This document shows, one piece after another, positions 10,922 through 20,365 of a stretch of DNA of 64,000 nucleotides (the stretch's first letter is position 1; each line of letters opens with the position of its first letter). The DNA lies in NCBI GenBank assembly GCA_050011815.1, contig JBEKIJ010000013.1, forward strand, positions 90,752 to 154,751, in the 5' to 3' direction. Under the pieces are notes generated by a model. That model did not search any database. It was not told where the DNA came from and worked only from the letters and a program-made list of their open reading frames with translations. Origin of the DNA: Chersky-840 sp050011815. GTDB taxonomy: Bacteria; Actinomycetota; Acidimicrobiia; Acidimicrobiales; UBA8190. Both the position numbers and the translations under genes were made by a program.

Positions 10922-12743
10922 GGGGCATCACCCCGTCCTCGTCCCCCGCCCCTCGAGACGCCGACGTTGCCTCGGGGGCCGGATCCCGATAGCGGTTCGT
11001 GATGGGCATGCGCCGATCCTTCCCGAACGCCTTGGCCGTGATGCGCACGCCGGGCGGCGATTGGCGTCGCTTGTACTCGGCGCCATCCACCAGCGCGGCG
11101 ACGCGCACGACGAGCGCGGGGTCGTACCCGTCGCCGGCGACATCGGCGATGGACCGGTCGTGGAGGACCAGCGCCTCGAGCAACGGGTCGAGGATGTCGT
11201 AGGGCGGCAGGCTCTGGTCGTCGCGCTGATCGGGGCGCAGCTCGGCCGAAGGAGGCTTGGTCAACACCGATTCGGGCACGAGCTCGGTTCCCTCCCGGGC
11301 GTTGCGGTACCGGCACAACCGGTACACGAGGGTCTTGGGGACGTCCTTGATCACGGCGAAGCCGCCGGCCGAGTCGCCGTAGAGCGTCGAGTACCCCGTG
11401 GCCAACTCGCTCTTGTTCCCCGTGGTGAGCACGATCCATCCCCGGGCGTTGGACACCGCCATCAAGACCACGCCGCGGATGCGCGACTGGAGGTTCTCAT
11501 CGGTGAGGCCCGAGGGAGCGGCACCGAGCGCGGCCGAGAGGACGGAGGTGAAGGCGGCGTGCGCCGTCTCGATGGGGACGTCGTAGAGGTCGATGCCGAG
11601 CCGTTGTGCCAATGCGGTGGCATCGGTGACCGACCCCTGACTGGAGTAGCGCGACGGCATCGAGAGGCCGTGGACGTGCCCGGCACCCAGCGCGTCCACG
11701 GCGACAGTGGCCACGAGCGAGGAATCGACCCCGCCGGAGAGGCCGATGACGGCGTCGGTGAACCCGTTCTTCTTCAGATAGTCACGGGTCCCGAGCACGA
11801 GCGCCTCGTACACCTCGGCCTCCTCCCCGAGCGGGGCGGCCACCACCGGTGCCCGCCGTTCGCCGCCGCCGCGGGGCACCCTGCTCACCACCGTCATCGG
11901 GAGGGTCACGTCGTGGCTCGGAGAGGGGACGGGCACGTCGACGAGGAGTGACGTCTCGACGAATCGGGGCGCGGCGGCGAGGACCCGGCCCGTGGCTTCC
12001 ATGACGAACGAACCGCCGTCGAAGACCAGCTCGTCCTGACCGCCGACCTGGTTGACATAGGCGACGGCGCAGCCCGCCTCCGCCACGCGCTGGCGTGCCA
12101 CCGCCATCCGATCAGCCTCGCGTCCGATCGAGTAGGGCGACGCGTTCATGTTCACCACCAGACGGGCACCCCCGGCGCCCTGCCCTGCGACAGGCCCGTC
12201 CGGGAACCACAGGTCCTCGCAGATCGACACCCCCACGGGCAGGCCGGCGATCTCATAGAGCTCGAGGTCCGTCGTCCCCGGCGCGAACCAGCGCTCTTCG
12301 TCGAACACCCCGTAGTTGGGAAGCCGGCGCTTGTGGTACACGCCGAGCACCGCCCCACCCACGCAGATGGCGACGGCATTGCGGAGTCGCCGTGGCGCCC
12401 CCCGGATGGCGGCCTCCCGGGCCACGGCCCCCGCGCCCGCCGCGTGGGCCACGGCGTCGTCGACATCCTCGTCCCCGACGACGTCGACGAACCCGATCAG
12501 CGCCACGCACGCCGAGGTGGCCGCCGCCACCGTCTCGAGCGCAGCCAGATTGTCGGCCACGAAGGCCGGCTTCAGAAGGAGATCCTCGGGCGGGTACCCG
12601 GTGATGGCGAGCTCGGGAAACGCGGCCACATCGGCGCCTTCGGCCTCGACACGGGCCAGGACCTCGATGATGCGCTCGGCGTTCCCATCCACCTCGCCCA
12701 CGACCGTGTCGAGCTGGCACAAAGCCAAACGCAGGTGGGACAC
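10914..12743 (-). CDS. nadE: Glutamine-dependent NAD+ synthetase
   Basis: Converts nicotinic acid adenine dinucleotide to NAD+ using ATP and ammonia from glutamine. The N-terminal nitrilase-type glutaminase has its triad in place: E44 (AAFPELAITGYPPEDL), K138 (VYHKRRLPNYGVFDEERWF) and C175 (GVSICEDLWFPDG). The C-terminal synthetase has the pyrophosphate loop IGLSGGVDSSLVATVA, followed by STLYGDSAGGFAVIKDVPKT. At 609 residues it is slightly shorter than the mycobacterial enzyme (about 680). The GTG start lies 51 bases from the divergent glnE start. Its last eight bases overlap the ferritin-like gene. Confidence 0.96.
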   Translation of the reverse strand: MSHLRLALCQLDTVVGEVDGNAERIIEVLARVEAEGADVAAFPELAITGYPPEDLLLKPAFVADNLAALETVAAATSACVALIGFVDVVGDEDVDDAVAHAAGAGAVAREAAIRGAPRRLRNAVAICVGGAVLGVYHKRRLPNYGVFDEERWFAPGTTDLELYEIAGLPVGVSICEDLWFPDGPVAGQGAGGARLVVNMNASPYSIGREADRMAVARQRVAEAGCAVAYVNQVGGQDELVFDGGSFVMEATGRVLAAAPRFVETSLLVDVPVPSPSHDVTLPMTVVSRVPRGGGERRAPVVAAPLGEEAEVYEALVLGTRDYLKKNGFTDAVIGLSGGVDSSLVATVAVDALGAGHVHGLSMPSRYSSQGSVTDATALAQRLGIDLYDVPIETAHAAFTSVLSAALGAAPSGLTDENLQSRIRGVVLMAVSNARGWIVLTTGNKSELATGYSTLYGDSAGGFAVIKDVPKTLVYRLCRYRNAREGTELVPESVLTKPPSAELRPDQRDDQSLPPYDILDPLLEALVLHDRSIADVAGDGYDPALVVRVAALVDGAEYKRRQSPPGVRITAKAFGKDRRMPITNRYRDPAPEATSASRGAGDEDGVMPRA

Positions 12744-12794
12744 GACGAAATCCTACCGGCACGCTCTGCGGCCTCAGCCTGGCATGCTGCGACG

Positions 12795-15599
12795 ATGGCC
12801 GAGCCGTCTCCCGGGGAACACGGGGCCGGTGACGGTGCCGCCCGAACGCGCACCGTGCCCGGGGCGCTTCTGAACCTGGCCGAATGTTCCGCTTCGCCCG
12901 AATCGTCGTCGAGCACGCTGCACCGGATCGCCGACGAGCACCCCGAGGCCACGGCGCGCCTGATGACGGGCTCCGAACCCACCCCCCTGGCTTCGGTGCT
13001 CGTGGCGGTGAGCGCGGCGAGCAATTCCCTGGGCCGGCTCTGTGTGGCGGACCACATGGCCCTGGAGGTTCTCGACGACCTGGACCGGCCTGTCCCGATC
13101 GACCCTTCGGACCCGGCCGCGCTGGCCCGCTCGAAACGACTGGAGATGCTGCGCATCGCGGCGCGCGATCTTCTCGGCCTCGACACGCTCGAGACGGTCG
13201 GAGCGGCACTGGCCGATCTCGCCCAACAGGTCCTCCACGCCGCGGTCCTGCTCTCCAACCCGGCGCGACCGATCGCGGTGATCGGGATGGGGAAGCTCGG
13301 CGGGCGCGAGCTCAATTACGCCAGTGACGTGGACGTCCTCTTCGTCACCGACGACGAGCCCGACGAGGACGCCGCCCGCCGCATCCTGCAGGTCGCCCAT
13401 GGATGTTTCCGGATCGACGTCGACCTCCGACCCGAGGGGCGCGCCGGCCCGCTCACGAGGTCTCTCGACAGTTACGGGGCCTACTGGGCCCGCTGGGCGG
13501 CGACGTGGGAATTCCAAGCGCTGTTGAAGGCACGCGCCGTCGCCGGCGAGGGGGAGATCGGTGCCGCCTTCGAGAGCGCCGCCGCGCAGCAGGTGTGGGG
13601 AAGGAACTACAGCGCCGACGAGCTGGCCGCGGTGCGCTCGATGAAGGCCCGGGCCGAGGGGGTGGTGGCCCGCCGGGGCCTCCTCGGGCGGGAGATCAAG
13701 CGAGGCCCGGGCGGGATCCGTGACATCGAGTTCGCGGTCCAGCTCCTGCAGCTCGTGCACGGCGGACAGGACGCCGGGATCAGGGCGAGGTCGACGCTCG
13801 ACGCGCTCACCGAGCTCGCCGGGGCGGGGTACGTGGCAACCGAGGATGCCGTCACGCTGGCCGATGCGTACCGCTTTCTCCGTACCGTGGAGCACCGGTT
13901 GCAGTTGGTGGAGGAAGAGCAGACCCATTCGGTCCCGGCCGAGCCCTCCGCCCGGCGCCGCCTGTCTCTGGTGCTGGGATTCGAGGACGATGCATCAGCC
14001 TCTGCCACCTCCCGCTTCGACGACGCGCTGCGCCTGTGCCAACGCGACGTGAGGACCATCCACGAACGGCTCTTCTTCCGCCCTCTCCTCGAGGCCTTCG
14101 CCACCGTCGAGACATCGCCCCGGACGCCCCCCGCCGCGTCCGGTCCACCCGGGGAGACCCCGGGCCCGGTCATGTCGGAGGCGGCGGTCGCTCGGCGCCT
14201 CGACGCCTTCGGGTTCTCCGACGCCATGCGCACGCGTGCCGCCGTACAGGACCTCGCCGGGGGCCTGACCCGCAGTTCCCGCCTCATGGCCCAACTGCTC
14301 CCACTCCTGCTCGACTGGCTGTCGCTCTCACCCGATCCCGACCTGGGCCTCCTGGGACTGCGCGATCTCGTCGTCCACGCCCACCAGCGCACGCTCCTGG
14401 TCTCCACCTTCCGGGAGTCCCCCGAGGCGGCGCGCCGGCTGTGCCTGTTGCTCGGATCGAGCCGGACGCTGGTCGAGGCCATCGAGCGCAATCCCGAGCT
14501 GATCCCCCTGGTCTCCGACGACGAGGCCCTCACACCGACCCCTCGCGACGTCCTGGTCTCCGAGGCCGGTGAACGGCTCCATCGCAACAAGGACGAATCG
14601 TGGCGACGGGCCCAGCTGGTCCGGATGCGCCAGGACCAGTACGTGCGCATCGCGGCGCGCGACCTCCTCGGCGTGGACGACGTCGTGGCCACCGGTCGGG
14701 CGATCACCGAGATGAGCGAAGCGCTCCTCGAGGCATCTCTCGAGGTCGTCAACCCGGGCATGCCGTTCTCGATCATCGGACTGGGCCGTCTCGGCGGTGC
14801 CGAGATGTCCTACGCCAGCGATCTGGACCTCCTCCTCGTGTTCGACGGTGCCGACGACCTCGAAGGCGAGCTCGTGGCCGAGGCGCTGCTCCATCTCGTG
14901 CACGGACCCAGCCCCTCGCAGCGCGTGGCCGCCATCGACCTCGGGCTGCGACCCGAGGGGGGTCAGGGTCGACTGGCGCGCGACCTCCAGGGGTACGCGG
15001 CGTACTTCGACCGCTGGGCCGAGACCTGGGAGCGTCAAGCGCTGGCGCGCGCCCGCGTCGTGGCCGGAGACCGAGCCTTGGGTGAGCGGTTCATGGCCCT
15101 GGTGGCGGAGTTCGTGTGGGGCCGTCCCCTCGACGATGACGAGGTGGCCGCCATCAGGCGGATGAAGGCCCGCATCGAACGCGAGCGCATCCCGTCGCGC
15201 GAGGACCCGCAGTTCCACCTGAAGTTGGGACGCGGGTCGTTGTCCGACATCGAGTGGACCGTGCAGTTGCTCCAGCTCCGCCACGGCGTCCCCGGGGCGA
15301 GCACCAACACGGCCCTCGAGGTCCTCGGCGATCGCGGTCTGCTCTCTCCCGCCGACCTGGGGACGCTCCGAGACGCCTACCGGTTCTGCGAGCAGACCAG
15401 GAACCGCTGGCATCTGGTCGGCGCGCTGCCCGGAGGCGCCTCCCCCGGGGACGCCCTCCCCACCCAGGCCGACCAGCTCTCCCATCTGGCGAGGAGCCTC
15501 CGGACCACGCCCTCGGCGCTGCGCGACGACTACCGCCGGTTGACCCGACGGGCCCGAAGGGTCGTCGATCGCGCCTTCTACGGGATCACCGATGGGTGA
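12795..15599 (+). CDS. glnE: Glutamine synthetase adenylyltransferase/adenylyl-removing enzyme
   Basis: Bifunctional enzyme that adds AMP to, and removes it from, the regulatory tyrosine of glutamine synthetase. It has 934 residues and two nucleotidyltransferase domains: IAVIGMGKLGGRELNYASDV near residue 160 and IIGLGRLGGAEMSYASDLDL near 660, each with the metal-binding DxD (SDVDV, SDLDL). Each is followed by the helical GlnE domain (KRGPGGIRDIEFAVQLLQL; KLGRGSLSDIEWTVQLLQL). The reading frame is open further upstream, but ATG 12795 gives the family length and avoids running into nadE. Its likely target, GlnA with Y401, is at 41.8 kb. Separation of glnE from glnA is unlike mycobacteria, where they are neighbours. 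Confidence 0.96.
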   Translation: MAEPSPGEHGAGDGAARTRTVPGALLNLAECSASPESSSSTLHRIADEHPEATARLMTGSEPTPLASVLVAVSAASNSLGRLCVADHMALEVLDDLDRPVPIDPSDPAALARSKRLEMLRIAARDLLGLDTLETVGAALADLAQQVLHAAVLLSNPARPIAVIGMGKLGGRELNYASDVDVLFVTDDEPDEDAARRILQVAHGCFRIDVDLRPEGRAGPLTRSLDSYGAYWARWAATWEFQALLKARAVAGEGEIGAAFESAAAQQVWGRNYSADELAAVRSMKARAEGVVARRGLLGREIKRGPGGIRDIEFAVQLLQLVHGGQDAGIRARSTLDALTELAGAGYVATEDAVTLADAYRFLRTVEHRLQLVEEEQTHSVPAEPSARRRLSLVLGFEDDASASATSRFDDALRLCQRDVRTIHERLFFRPLLEAFATVETSPRTPPAASGPPGETPGPVMSEAAVARRLDAFGFSDAMRTRAAVQDLAGGLTRSSRLMAQLLPLLLDWLSLSPDPDLGLLGLRDLVVHAHQRTLLVSTFRESPEAARRLCLLLGSSRTLVEAIERNPELIPLVSDDEALTPTPRDVLVSEAGERLHRNKDESWRRAQLVRMRQDQYVRIAARDLLGVDDVVATGRAITEMSEALLEASLEVVNPGMPFSIIGLGRLGGAEMSYASDLDLLLVFDGADDLEGELVAEALLHLVHGPSPSQRVAAIDLGLRPEGGQGRLARDLQGYAAYFDRWAETWERQALARARVVAGDRALGERFMALVAEFVWGRPLDDDEVAAIRRMKARIERERIPSREDPQFHLKLGRGSLSDIEWTVQLLQLRHGVPGASTNTALEVLGDRGLLSPADLGTLRDAYRFCEQTRNRWHLVGALPGGASPGDALPTQADQLSHLARSLRTTPSALRDDYRRLTRRARRVVDRAFYGITDG

Positions 15600-15682
15600 C
15601 GCTTCAGGTGTCACGCCGAGGGCCGACGAGAGCCGCACCATTAGCATTCATCGGATGCAGTCACGGGAACGGTCCTGATCGC

Positions 15683-17614
15683 ATGCCGACCCGCCACCGC
15701 CTCGAGCAGGACCGCCACGGGGACCCGGGTTCGGCCGAGCTGATCGACGCTGTGCTCGGCTTGATGCCCGATGCCGCCATCGTGACCGACGCCGAGGGAC
15801 TGATCGTGGCGGCCAACCCCGCCGCCGAGTCCATCTTCGGCTACCCACCCGGTGCGCTGGCGGGGATCGCCATCGACACCCTCGTCCCCGAGCGGTTCCG
15901 GACCGAACATGCCCGGCACCGAGCCGCCTACGGCGCGCACCGCGTGCCACGCCCCATGGGCACAGCCCCCGAGCTGTGGGCCCGACGTCTCGACGGGACC
16001 GAATTCCCTTCCGACATCAGCCTGGCCCCGCTCGACGCCCCCGAGCGTTCGCTCACGCTGGCCGTGGTACGCGACGTCACGGGCCGGCGCGCCGCCTGGG
16101 AAGCCGGAGCATGGCTGGCCGCCATCGTGTCGTCGTCCGAGGACGCCATCGTCTCGATGGACCTGGGCGGCACCCTCACCACCTGGAACCCCGGTGCCGA
16201 GCGACTCCTCGGCTACAGCGCCGACGAGATCTGCGGTGAGCCGGTGTCGCGGCTGGTCCCCGACAATCTGCTCGTCGATATCGACGAGCAGATGGCCCGA
16301 GTCCGTGGAGGCATGCACCTCCCCACACGCGACACGGTCCGCCGCCACAAGGACGGGCACGAGATCGAGGTGGCGGAGGCGCTCTCGCTCATTCGAGAGC
16401 CGTCGGGCAATGCCACGGGCATCTCGGCGGTGTTGCGCGACATCACGGCGCGCAAGAGAGCCGAGCGCGAGCTCCGCCGGCTCCTCGTCGACGGCCAGCG
16501 GCGCGAGCGCTGGCTCGGGTCGATCTCAGAGGTCAGATTGTCGATGCTGGCCGGAGGCGGGCTCGAGCAGTGGTTGGCGCTCATCGCCCGGCGCGTGGCG
16601 GAACTCTCCGATGCCGACGGGAGCACGGTGAGCGTGGTGGTGGCGAACGACGACACCCGCCTCGAGGTGATCGCCACCCACGGGGACCCGGTGCTGGACC
16701 TGCGCGGCCAACTCGTCTCGATCGAGGGCACCGCGGCGGGACGGGTCTTCACCACCGGGCGCACGACGGTCACCACCGACCCCTCCTCGGTCCTGGGCGT
16801 CGACCAGCCCGACGCCGTCCCGTCCGGACTCGGCCCCCTGCTCCTCGCCCCCATCACGACCTCGCACGGCAACGACGGCGTCCTGGGCGTCTTGCGCCTG
16901 GTCGGTCGAGCCGGGTTCAGCCCCGAGGAGATCCGGGTGGTCGAGAGCTTCGGCCAGCAGGCGGGCCTCGCCATCGAGCTCGACCGGGCCCAGAACGATC
17001 GGGAACAGCTCGCCATCATGGGCGACCGGGAACGGATCGCCCGGGATCTCCACGACCATGTCGTCCAGCGGCTCTTCGCCGTGGGCATGGCGCTGCAAGC
17101 CACCTCCCGGTCGATCTCGGACCCCCCGGCGCTCGAGCGGATCGGGGAGTCCATCGAAGAGCTCGACGCCACCATCCGCGACGTGCGGTCGACGATCTTC
17201 TCCCTGGCTCTGCGCACCAGTGACAGGGTGGGGACGAGCACCCGGGCCCGGCTCCTCGACGTGACCTCCATGGCGGCGCAGGTTCTCGGATTCCAACCCC
17301 GCCTCCAATTCGACGGGCCCGTGGACACCAAGGTGCCCGAGGAGCTCGTCCCCGATGTTCTGGCCGTGGTGCGCGAGGGCCTTTCCAACGCGGCCCGCCA
17401 TGCCAAGGCCTCGCGGGTCGTGGTCCGGGTCGATGTCCACGACGACCTGACCATCACCGTGACCGACAACGGGGTGGGAATGGGTGACACCACCCGGTCG
17501 AGCGGTCTCGCCAACCTGCGGGCCCGGGCCGAGGAACGCGGCGGGTCGATGACGGTGGGCAGAGCCGACAAACGCGGCACGCGCCTGCACTGGTGGGTGC
17601 CGCTGCCGAGGTGA
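15683..17614 (+). CDS. PAS-PAS-GAF sensor histidine kinase (NarL/DevS type)
   Basis: Soluble 643-residue kinase. Two PAS domains (about 20-145, then 150-265, the second ending AVLRDITARKRAER) are followed by a GAF domain (about 290-440). A HisKA_3 dimerisation helix carries the phospho-accepting histidine in RIARDLHDHVVQRLF near residue 460. The HATPase_c domain shows VREGLSNAARHAKAS and DNGVGMGDT. There are no membrane segments, so the ligand is internal, perhaps heme or a flavin, but no binding residue can be claimed. The architecture is that of kinases paired with LuxR-type regulators, yet no such regulator is adjacent; it is an orphan here. ATG 15683 was chosen because the upstream open frame overlaps glnE. 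Confidence 0.88.
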   Translation: MPTRHRLEQDRHGDPGSAELIDAVLGLMPDAAIVTDAEGLIVAANPAAESIFGYPPGALAGIAIDTLVPERFRTEHARHRAAYGAHRVPRPMGTAPELWARRLDGTEFPSDISLAPLDAPERSLTLAVVRDVTGRRAAWEAGAWLAAIVSSSEDAIVSMDLGGTLTTWNPGAERLLGYSADEICGEPVSRLVPDNLLVDIDEQMARVRGGMHLPTRDTVRRHKDGHEIEVAEALSLIREPSGNATGISAVLRDITARKRAERELRRLLVDGQRRERWLGSISEVRLSMLAGGGLEQWLALIARRVAELSDADGSTVSVVVANDDTRLEVIATHGDPVLDLRGQLVSIEGTAAGRVFTTGRTTVTTDPSSVLGVDQPDAVPSGLGPLLLAPITTSHGNDGVLGVLRLVGRAGFSPEEIRVVESFGQQAGLAIELDRAQNDREQLAIMGDRERIARDLHDHVVQRLFAVGMALQATSRSISDPPALERIGESIEELDATIRDVRSTIFSLALRTSDRVGTSTRARLLDVTSMAAQVLGFQPRLQFDGPVDTKVPEELVPDVLAVVREGLSNAARHAKASRVVVRVDVHDDLTITVTDNGVGMGDTTRSSGLANLRARAEERGGSMTVGRADKRGTRLHWWVPLPR

Positions 17615-17623
17615 CCTCGGCGG

Positions 17624-18793
17624 CTACTCCGACTGATCGGGCCCTTCGATCGGCTCGACGTCGCGCCGGGCGATGACATGGACGTCGACATCACAGTCGG
17701 CCGCGAATCGCAGCACCCGTTGGACGACAGAGCCTTTGGTGAGCTCCTCCCAGCGACTCCGCCGGCTCGACCCCAGCACGATCTGGGTGACCTGGTGCTC
17801 GCGGGCGAAGTCGACGAGGGCTCGGGCCGGTTCGTCGCGGCTCAGCACGTGCCAGTGCGCTCCGAGGTCGTCGGCCAGCTTGTGCAACCCGTTGAGCTCG
17901 TCGTCGGACCTGACGTGTGACGATTCGCTGTTCGCCACATAGACGGCATGCAGGTCCGCCTTGGTCCGAGCGGCGATGCGAGCGGCCCGGCGGATCACGG
18001 CGTCGGTACCGTGGGCGCCGGTGACCGCCACCATGATCCTCTCCCGGGTCTCCCACAGCGCGTCGGCATGACGATCGCGCAGGTACGCGAGCAGCTCTTC
18101 CTCTGTCTCGTCGGCCACGAACCGAAGGGCGAGCTCGCGCAGCGCCACCAGGTTCTCGGAACGGAAGAAATGGGTGAGGGCGTCGGGGACCTTCTCCGCC
18201 GGATAGATGTTGCCGTGCACCATGCGCCGGCGGAGGGCCTCGGGCGAGGAGTCGATGAGCTCCAGCTGGTCGGCCCGGCGGACGACCCAGTCGGGCACGC
18301 GCTCACGCACCCGTGTCCCGGTCATGCGCTCGACGGCGTCGGCGATGCTCTCCAGGTGCTGCACGTTGACCGTGGTGATGACGGCGATGCCGGCGTCCAC
18401 CAGCTCCAAGACGTCCTGCCATCGCTTTTCGTGGCGACCCGATCCAGGGACGTTGGTATGGGCCAGCTCGTCGACGAGCGCCAACTCGGGTTTGCGGGCG
18501 AGCACGGCGTCGATGTCCATCTCCTCGAACTGCGATCCCCGGTAGGCGACGACCTTGCGAGGGACGACTTCGAGGTCGCGGATCAGCTCGGCGGTCCGGG
18601 GACGTCCGTGGGTCTCCACGAACCCGACCACGACATCCGCGCCACGGCGGTGTCGGCGCCAGCCTTCATCGAGCATGGCGAAGGTCTTCCCGACGCCCGC
18701 GACCGCCCCCATGTAGATGCGGAACCGACCCGTGGGGCCGACGGCGTCGGACTCAAGGTGCTCGAGGCGATCGGTCGGACCGTATTCGACCAT
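17624..18793 (-). CDS. KdpD N-terminal half (KdpD plus USP domains) as a separate protein
   Basis: 389-residue protein equal to the cytoplasmic front part of KdpD. It has the Walker A motif GAVAGVGKTFAMLDEGWRR, then VVVGFVETHGRPRTAELI, ALVDELAHTNVPGS, and a universal-stress-protein domain from about 245 (IMVAVTGAHGTDAVIRRAA, QIVLGSSRRSRWEEL). In full-length KdpD these parts sense cytoplasmic potassium, nucleotides or c-di-AMP. No membrane segments or kinase domains follow; the protein ends at EGPDQSE. It is divergent from the gene that carries those parts, with 87 bases between starts. ATG 18793 was preferred over an earlier start that would run nearly to the opposite gene. Confidence 0.88.
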   Translation of the reverse strand: MVEYGPTDRLEHLESDAVGPTGRFRIYMGAVAGVGKTFAMLDEGWRRHRRGADVVVGFVETHGRPRTAELIRDLEVVPRKVVAYRGSQFEEMDIDAVLARKPELALVDELAHTNVPGSGRHEKRWQDVLELVDAGIAVITTVNVQHLESIADAVERMTGTRVRERVPDWVVRRADQLELIDSSPEALRRRMVHGNIYPAEKVPDALTHFFRSENLVALRELALRFVADETEEELLAYLRDRHADALWETRERIMVAVTGAHGTDAVIRRAARIAARTKADLHAVYVANSESSHVRSDDELNGLHKLADDLGAHWHVLSRDEPARALVDFAREHQVTQIVLGSSRRSRWEELTKGSVVQRVLRFAADCDVDVHVIARRDVEPIEGPDQSE

Positions 18794-18880
18794 GGTCCCC
18801 CATTGTGCCCTGTGCCCGAGGGGGCGGGAGCAAACCGCGCACCGGTATCGTTGAAGAGCGAAGGACACGAGGTAGAGCAC

Positions 18881-20365
18881 ATGGGAACGTGGCGGCACTC
18901 AGTGGTGGGGTCGGTCGTCGCTCTCGTGGTCATGGCCGTGCTGGTGGCGGTCATGGTTCCTCTCCGGAGCCACCTCAGCATCGCCACTCCCGGGCTCGTC
19001 CTGGTGGTCCCGGTCGTGATCGGTGTGGTCGTCGGAGGGTTCAAGGCCGGTGCCTTCGGCGTGGTGGCCGGGTTCGTCGTCTACGACCTCGTCTTCATCC
19101 CGCCCTACTTCACGCTGTCGGTGGGAAGAAGCGAGAACTGGGTGCCGCTCGGGGTGTACGTGGCGGTGATGCTGGCGGTGGCCCAGGTGGTGGCCCGTCT
19201 GGAGACGACGCGCGCCGAGGCCAACCAACACGAGCAGGCCATCCGGCGTCTCTTCGAGCTCACCGACCTCCTCATCGAGGACCGGCCCCTCTCCGAGGTC
19301 CTCGAGCTCATCGTGTCCACGGTGCACGAGGCGTTCGCCTTGCGAAGTGTCGCCCTCCTGCTCCCCGTCGACACCCGTCTCGACGTGGTGGCGTCGGCCG
19401 GAGCACCCGTCTCCGATGTCGAGCTGCGGCGAATCGCGCCCGAACCGGGGATTCCCGCCAGCCTGGGAACCTCCAGCGGGCCCCGACATGACCAGACCCA
19501 GACCGTGGCGCTCTCCGCCATGGGACGCCCCATCGGACTGCTCCACATCTGGGGGGCGGCGCTCACCCGGCACGACCAGGAGCTCTTGCACACCTTCGCC
19601 AATCACCTGGCTCTCGCCCTCGAGCGGGCGCAACTCCGTGAGCAGGCGCTGCGGACGGAGCTGCTCGAGGAGGTCGACCGCCTCCAACGCTCCCTCGTGG
19701 GTGCGGTCTCCCACGACCTCCGCACGCCCCTGGCCACGATCAAGGCGTCGGCCTCGACGCTGCGCAGCGCCGATGCCGACCTGGCGCTCGTAGACCGTGA
19801 GGAACTGCTGGAACTGATCGACAACCAAACCGATCGCCTCAACCGTCTCGTCACCAACCTCCTCGATCTGTCACGCGTCCAGGCAGGGGCGCTGGAACTG
19901 CGCAACGAGCCGATCGCCGTCGGGGACCTCGTGGCGGACGCCCTGCGCGGCCTGGGGCCGAGGGCGGACGCTCTCCACATCACCACCGAGCTCGATGTCG
20001 ACCTTCCCCTGGTGGATGTCGACCACCTCCTCATCGGGCAGGTCCTCGCGAATCTCCTCGACAACGCGGCCCGCTACGCTCCGCCCGGCACGGCCATCTC
20101 GGTCTCGACGCGACTTCGCGACGACGGACTGGTGGAGTTGGCGGTGCAGGACAGGGGCCCGGGTGTGCCTCGCGCCGAGAGGACCAACGTCTTTCACATG
20201 TTCAACCGCAGCGGGACCTCGGGTGGCACCGGTGTCGGCCTGTCGATCGCCAAGGCGTTCGTCGAGGCCCACGGTCAGGAGATCTGGGTGGAAGACGTTC
20301 CGGGCGGGGGGGCGCGGTTCTGCTTCACCATGCCGCCGGCACCCGTCACCATGGTCGTGACCTGA
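18881..20365 (+). CDS. KdpD C-terminal half: DUF4118-GAF histidine kinase
   Basis: 494-residue membrane sensor kinase. Three to four closely spaced helices (about 8-110, DUF4118, with VVYDLVFIPPYFTLSVG) are the KdpD membrane module. A GAF domain (about 140-255) follows, then HisKA with GAVSHDLRTPLATIKASAS, and HATPase_c with NLLDNAARYAPPG, DRGPGVP and GTGVGLSIAKAFVEAHGQ. This is the back half of KdpD without its KdpD/USP front. ATG 18881 has GAGG eight bases upstream. The regulator gene begins directly after its stop, with no spacer, so kinase and regulator are coupled. Confidence 0.9.
   Translation: MGTWRHSVVGSVVALVVMAVLVAVMVPLRSHLSIATPGLVLVVPVVIGVVVGGFKAGAFGVVAGFVVYDLVFIPPYFTLSVGRSENWVPLGVYVAVMLAVAQVVARLETTRAEANQHEQAIRRLFELTDLLIEDRPLSEVLELIVSTVHEAFALRSVALLLPVDTRLDVVASAGAPVSDVELRRIAPEPGIPASLGTSSGPRHDQTQTVALSAMGRPIGLLHIWGAALTRHDQELLHTFANHLALALERAQLREQALRTELLEEVDRLQRSLVGAVSHDLRTPLATIKASASTLRSADADLALVDREELLELIDNQTDRLNRLVTNLLDLSRVQAGALELRNEPIAVGDLVADALRGLGPRADALHITTELDVDLPLVDVDHLLIGQVLANLLDNAARYAPPGTAISVSTRLRDDGLVELAVQDRGPGVPRAERTNVFHMFNRSGTSGGTGVGLSIAKAFVEAHGQEIWVEDVPGGGARFCFTMPPAPVTMVVT

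Noticed and set aside
12333..12794. Upstream extension of the glnE frame into nadE
   Set aside because: The extra 154 residues are antisense to nadE and unlike GlnE; ATG 12795 gives the normal protein.
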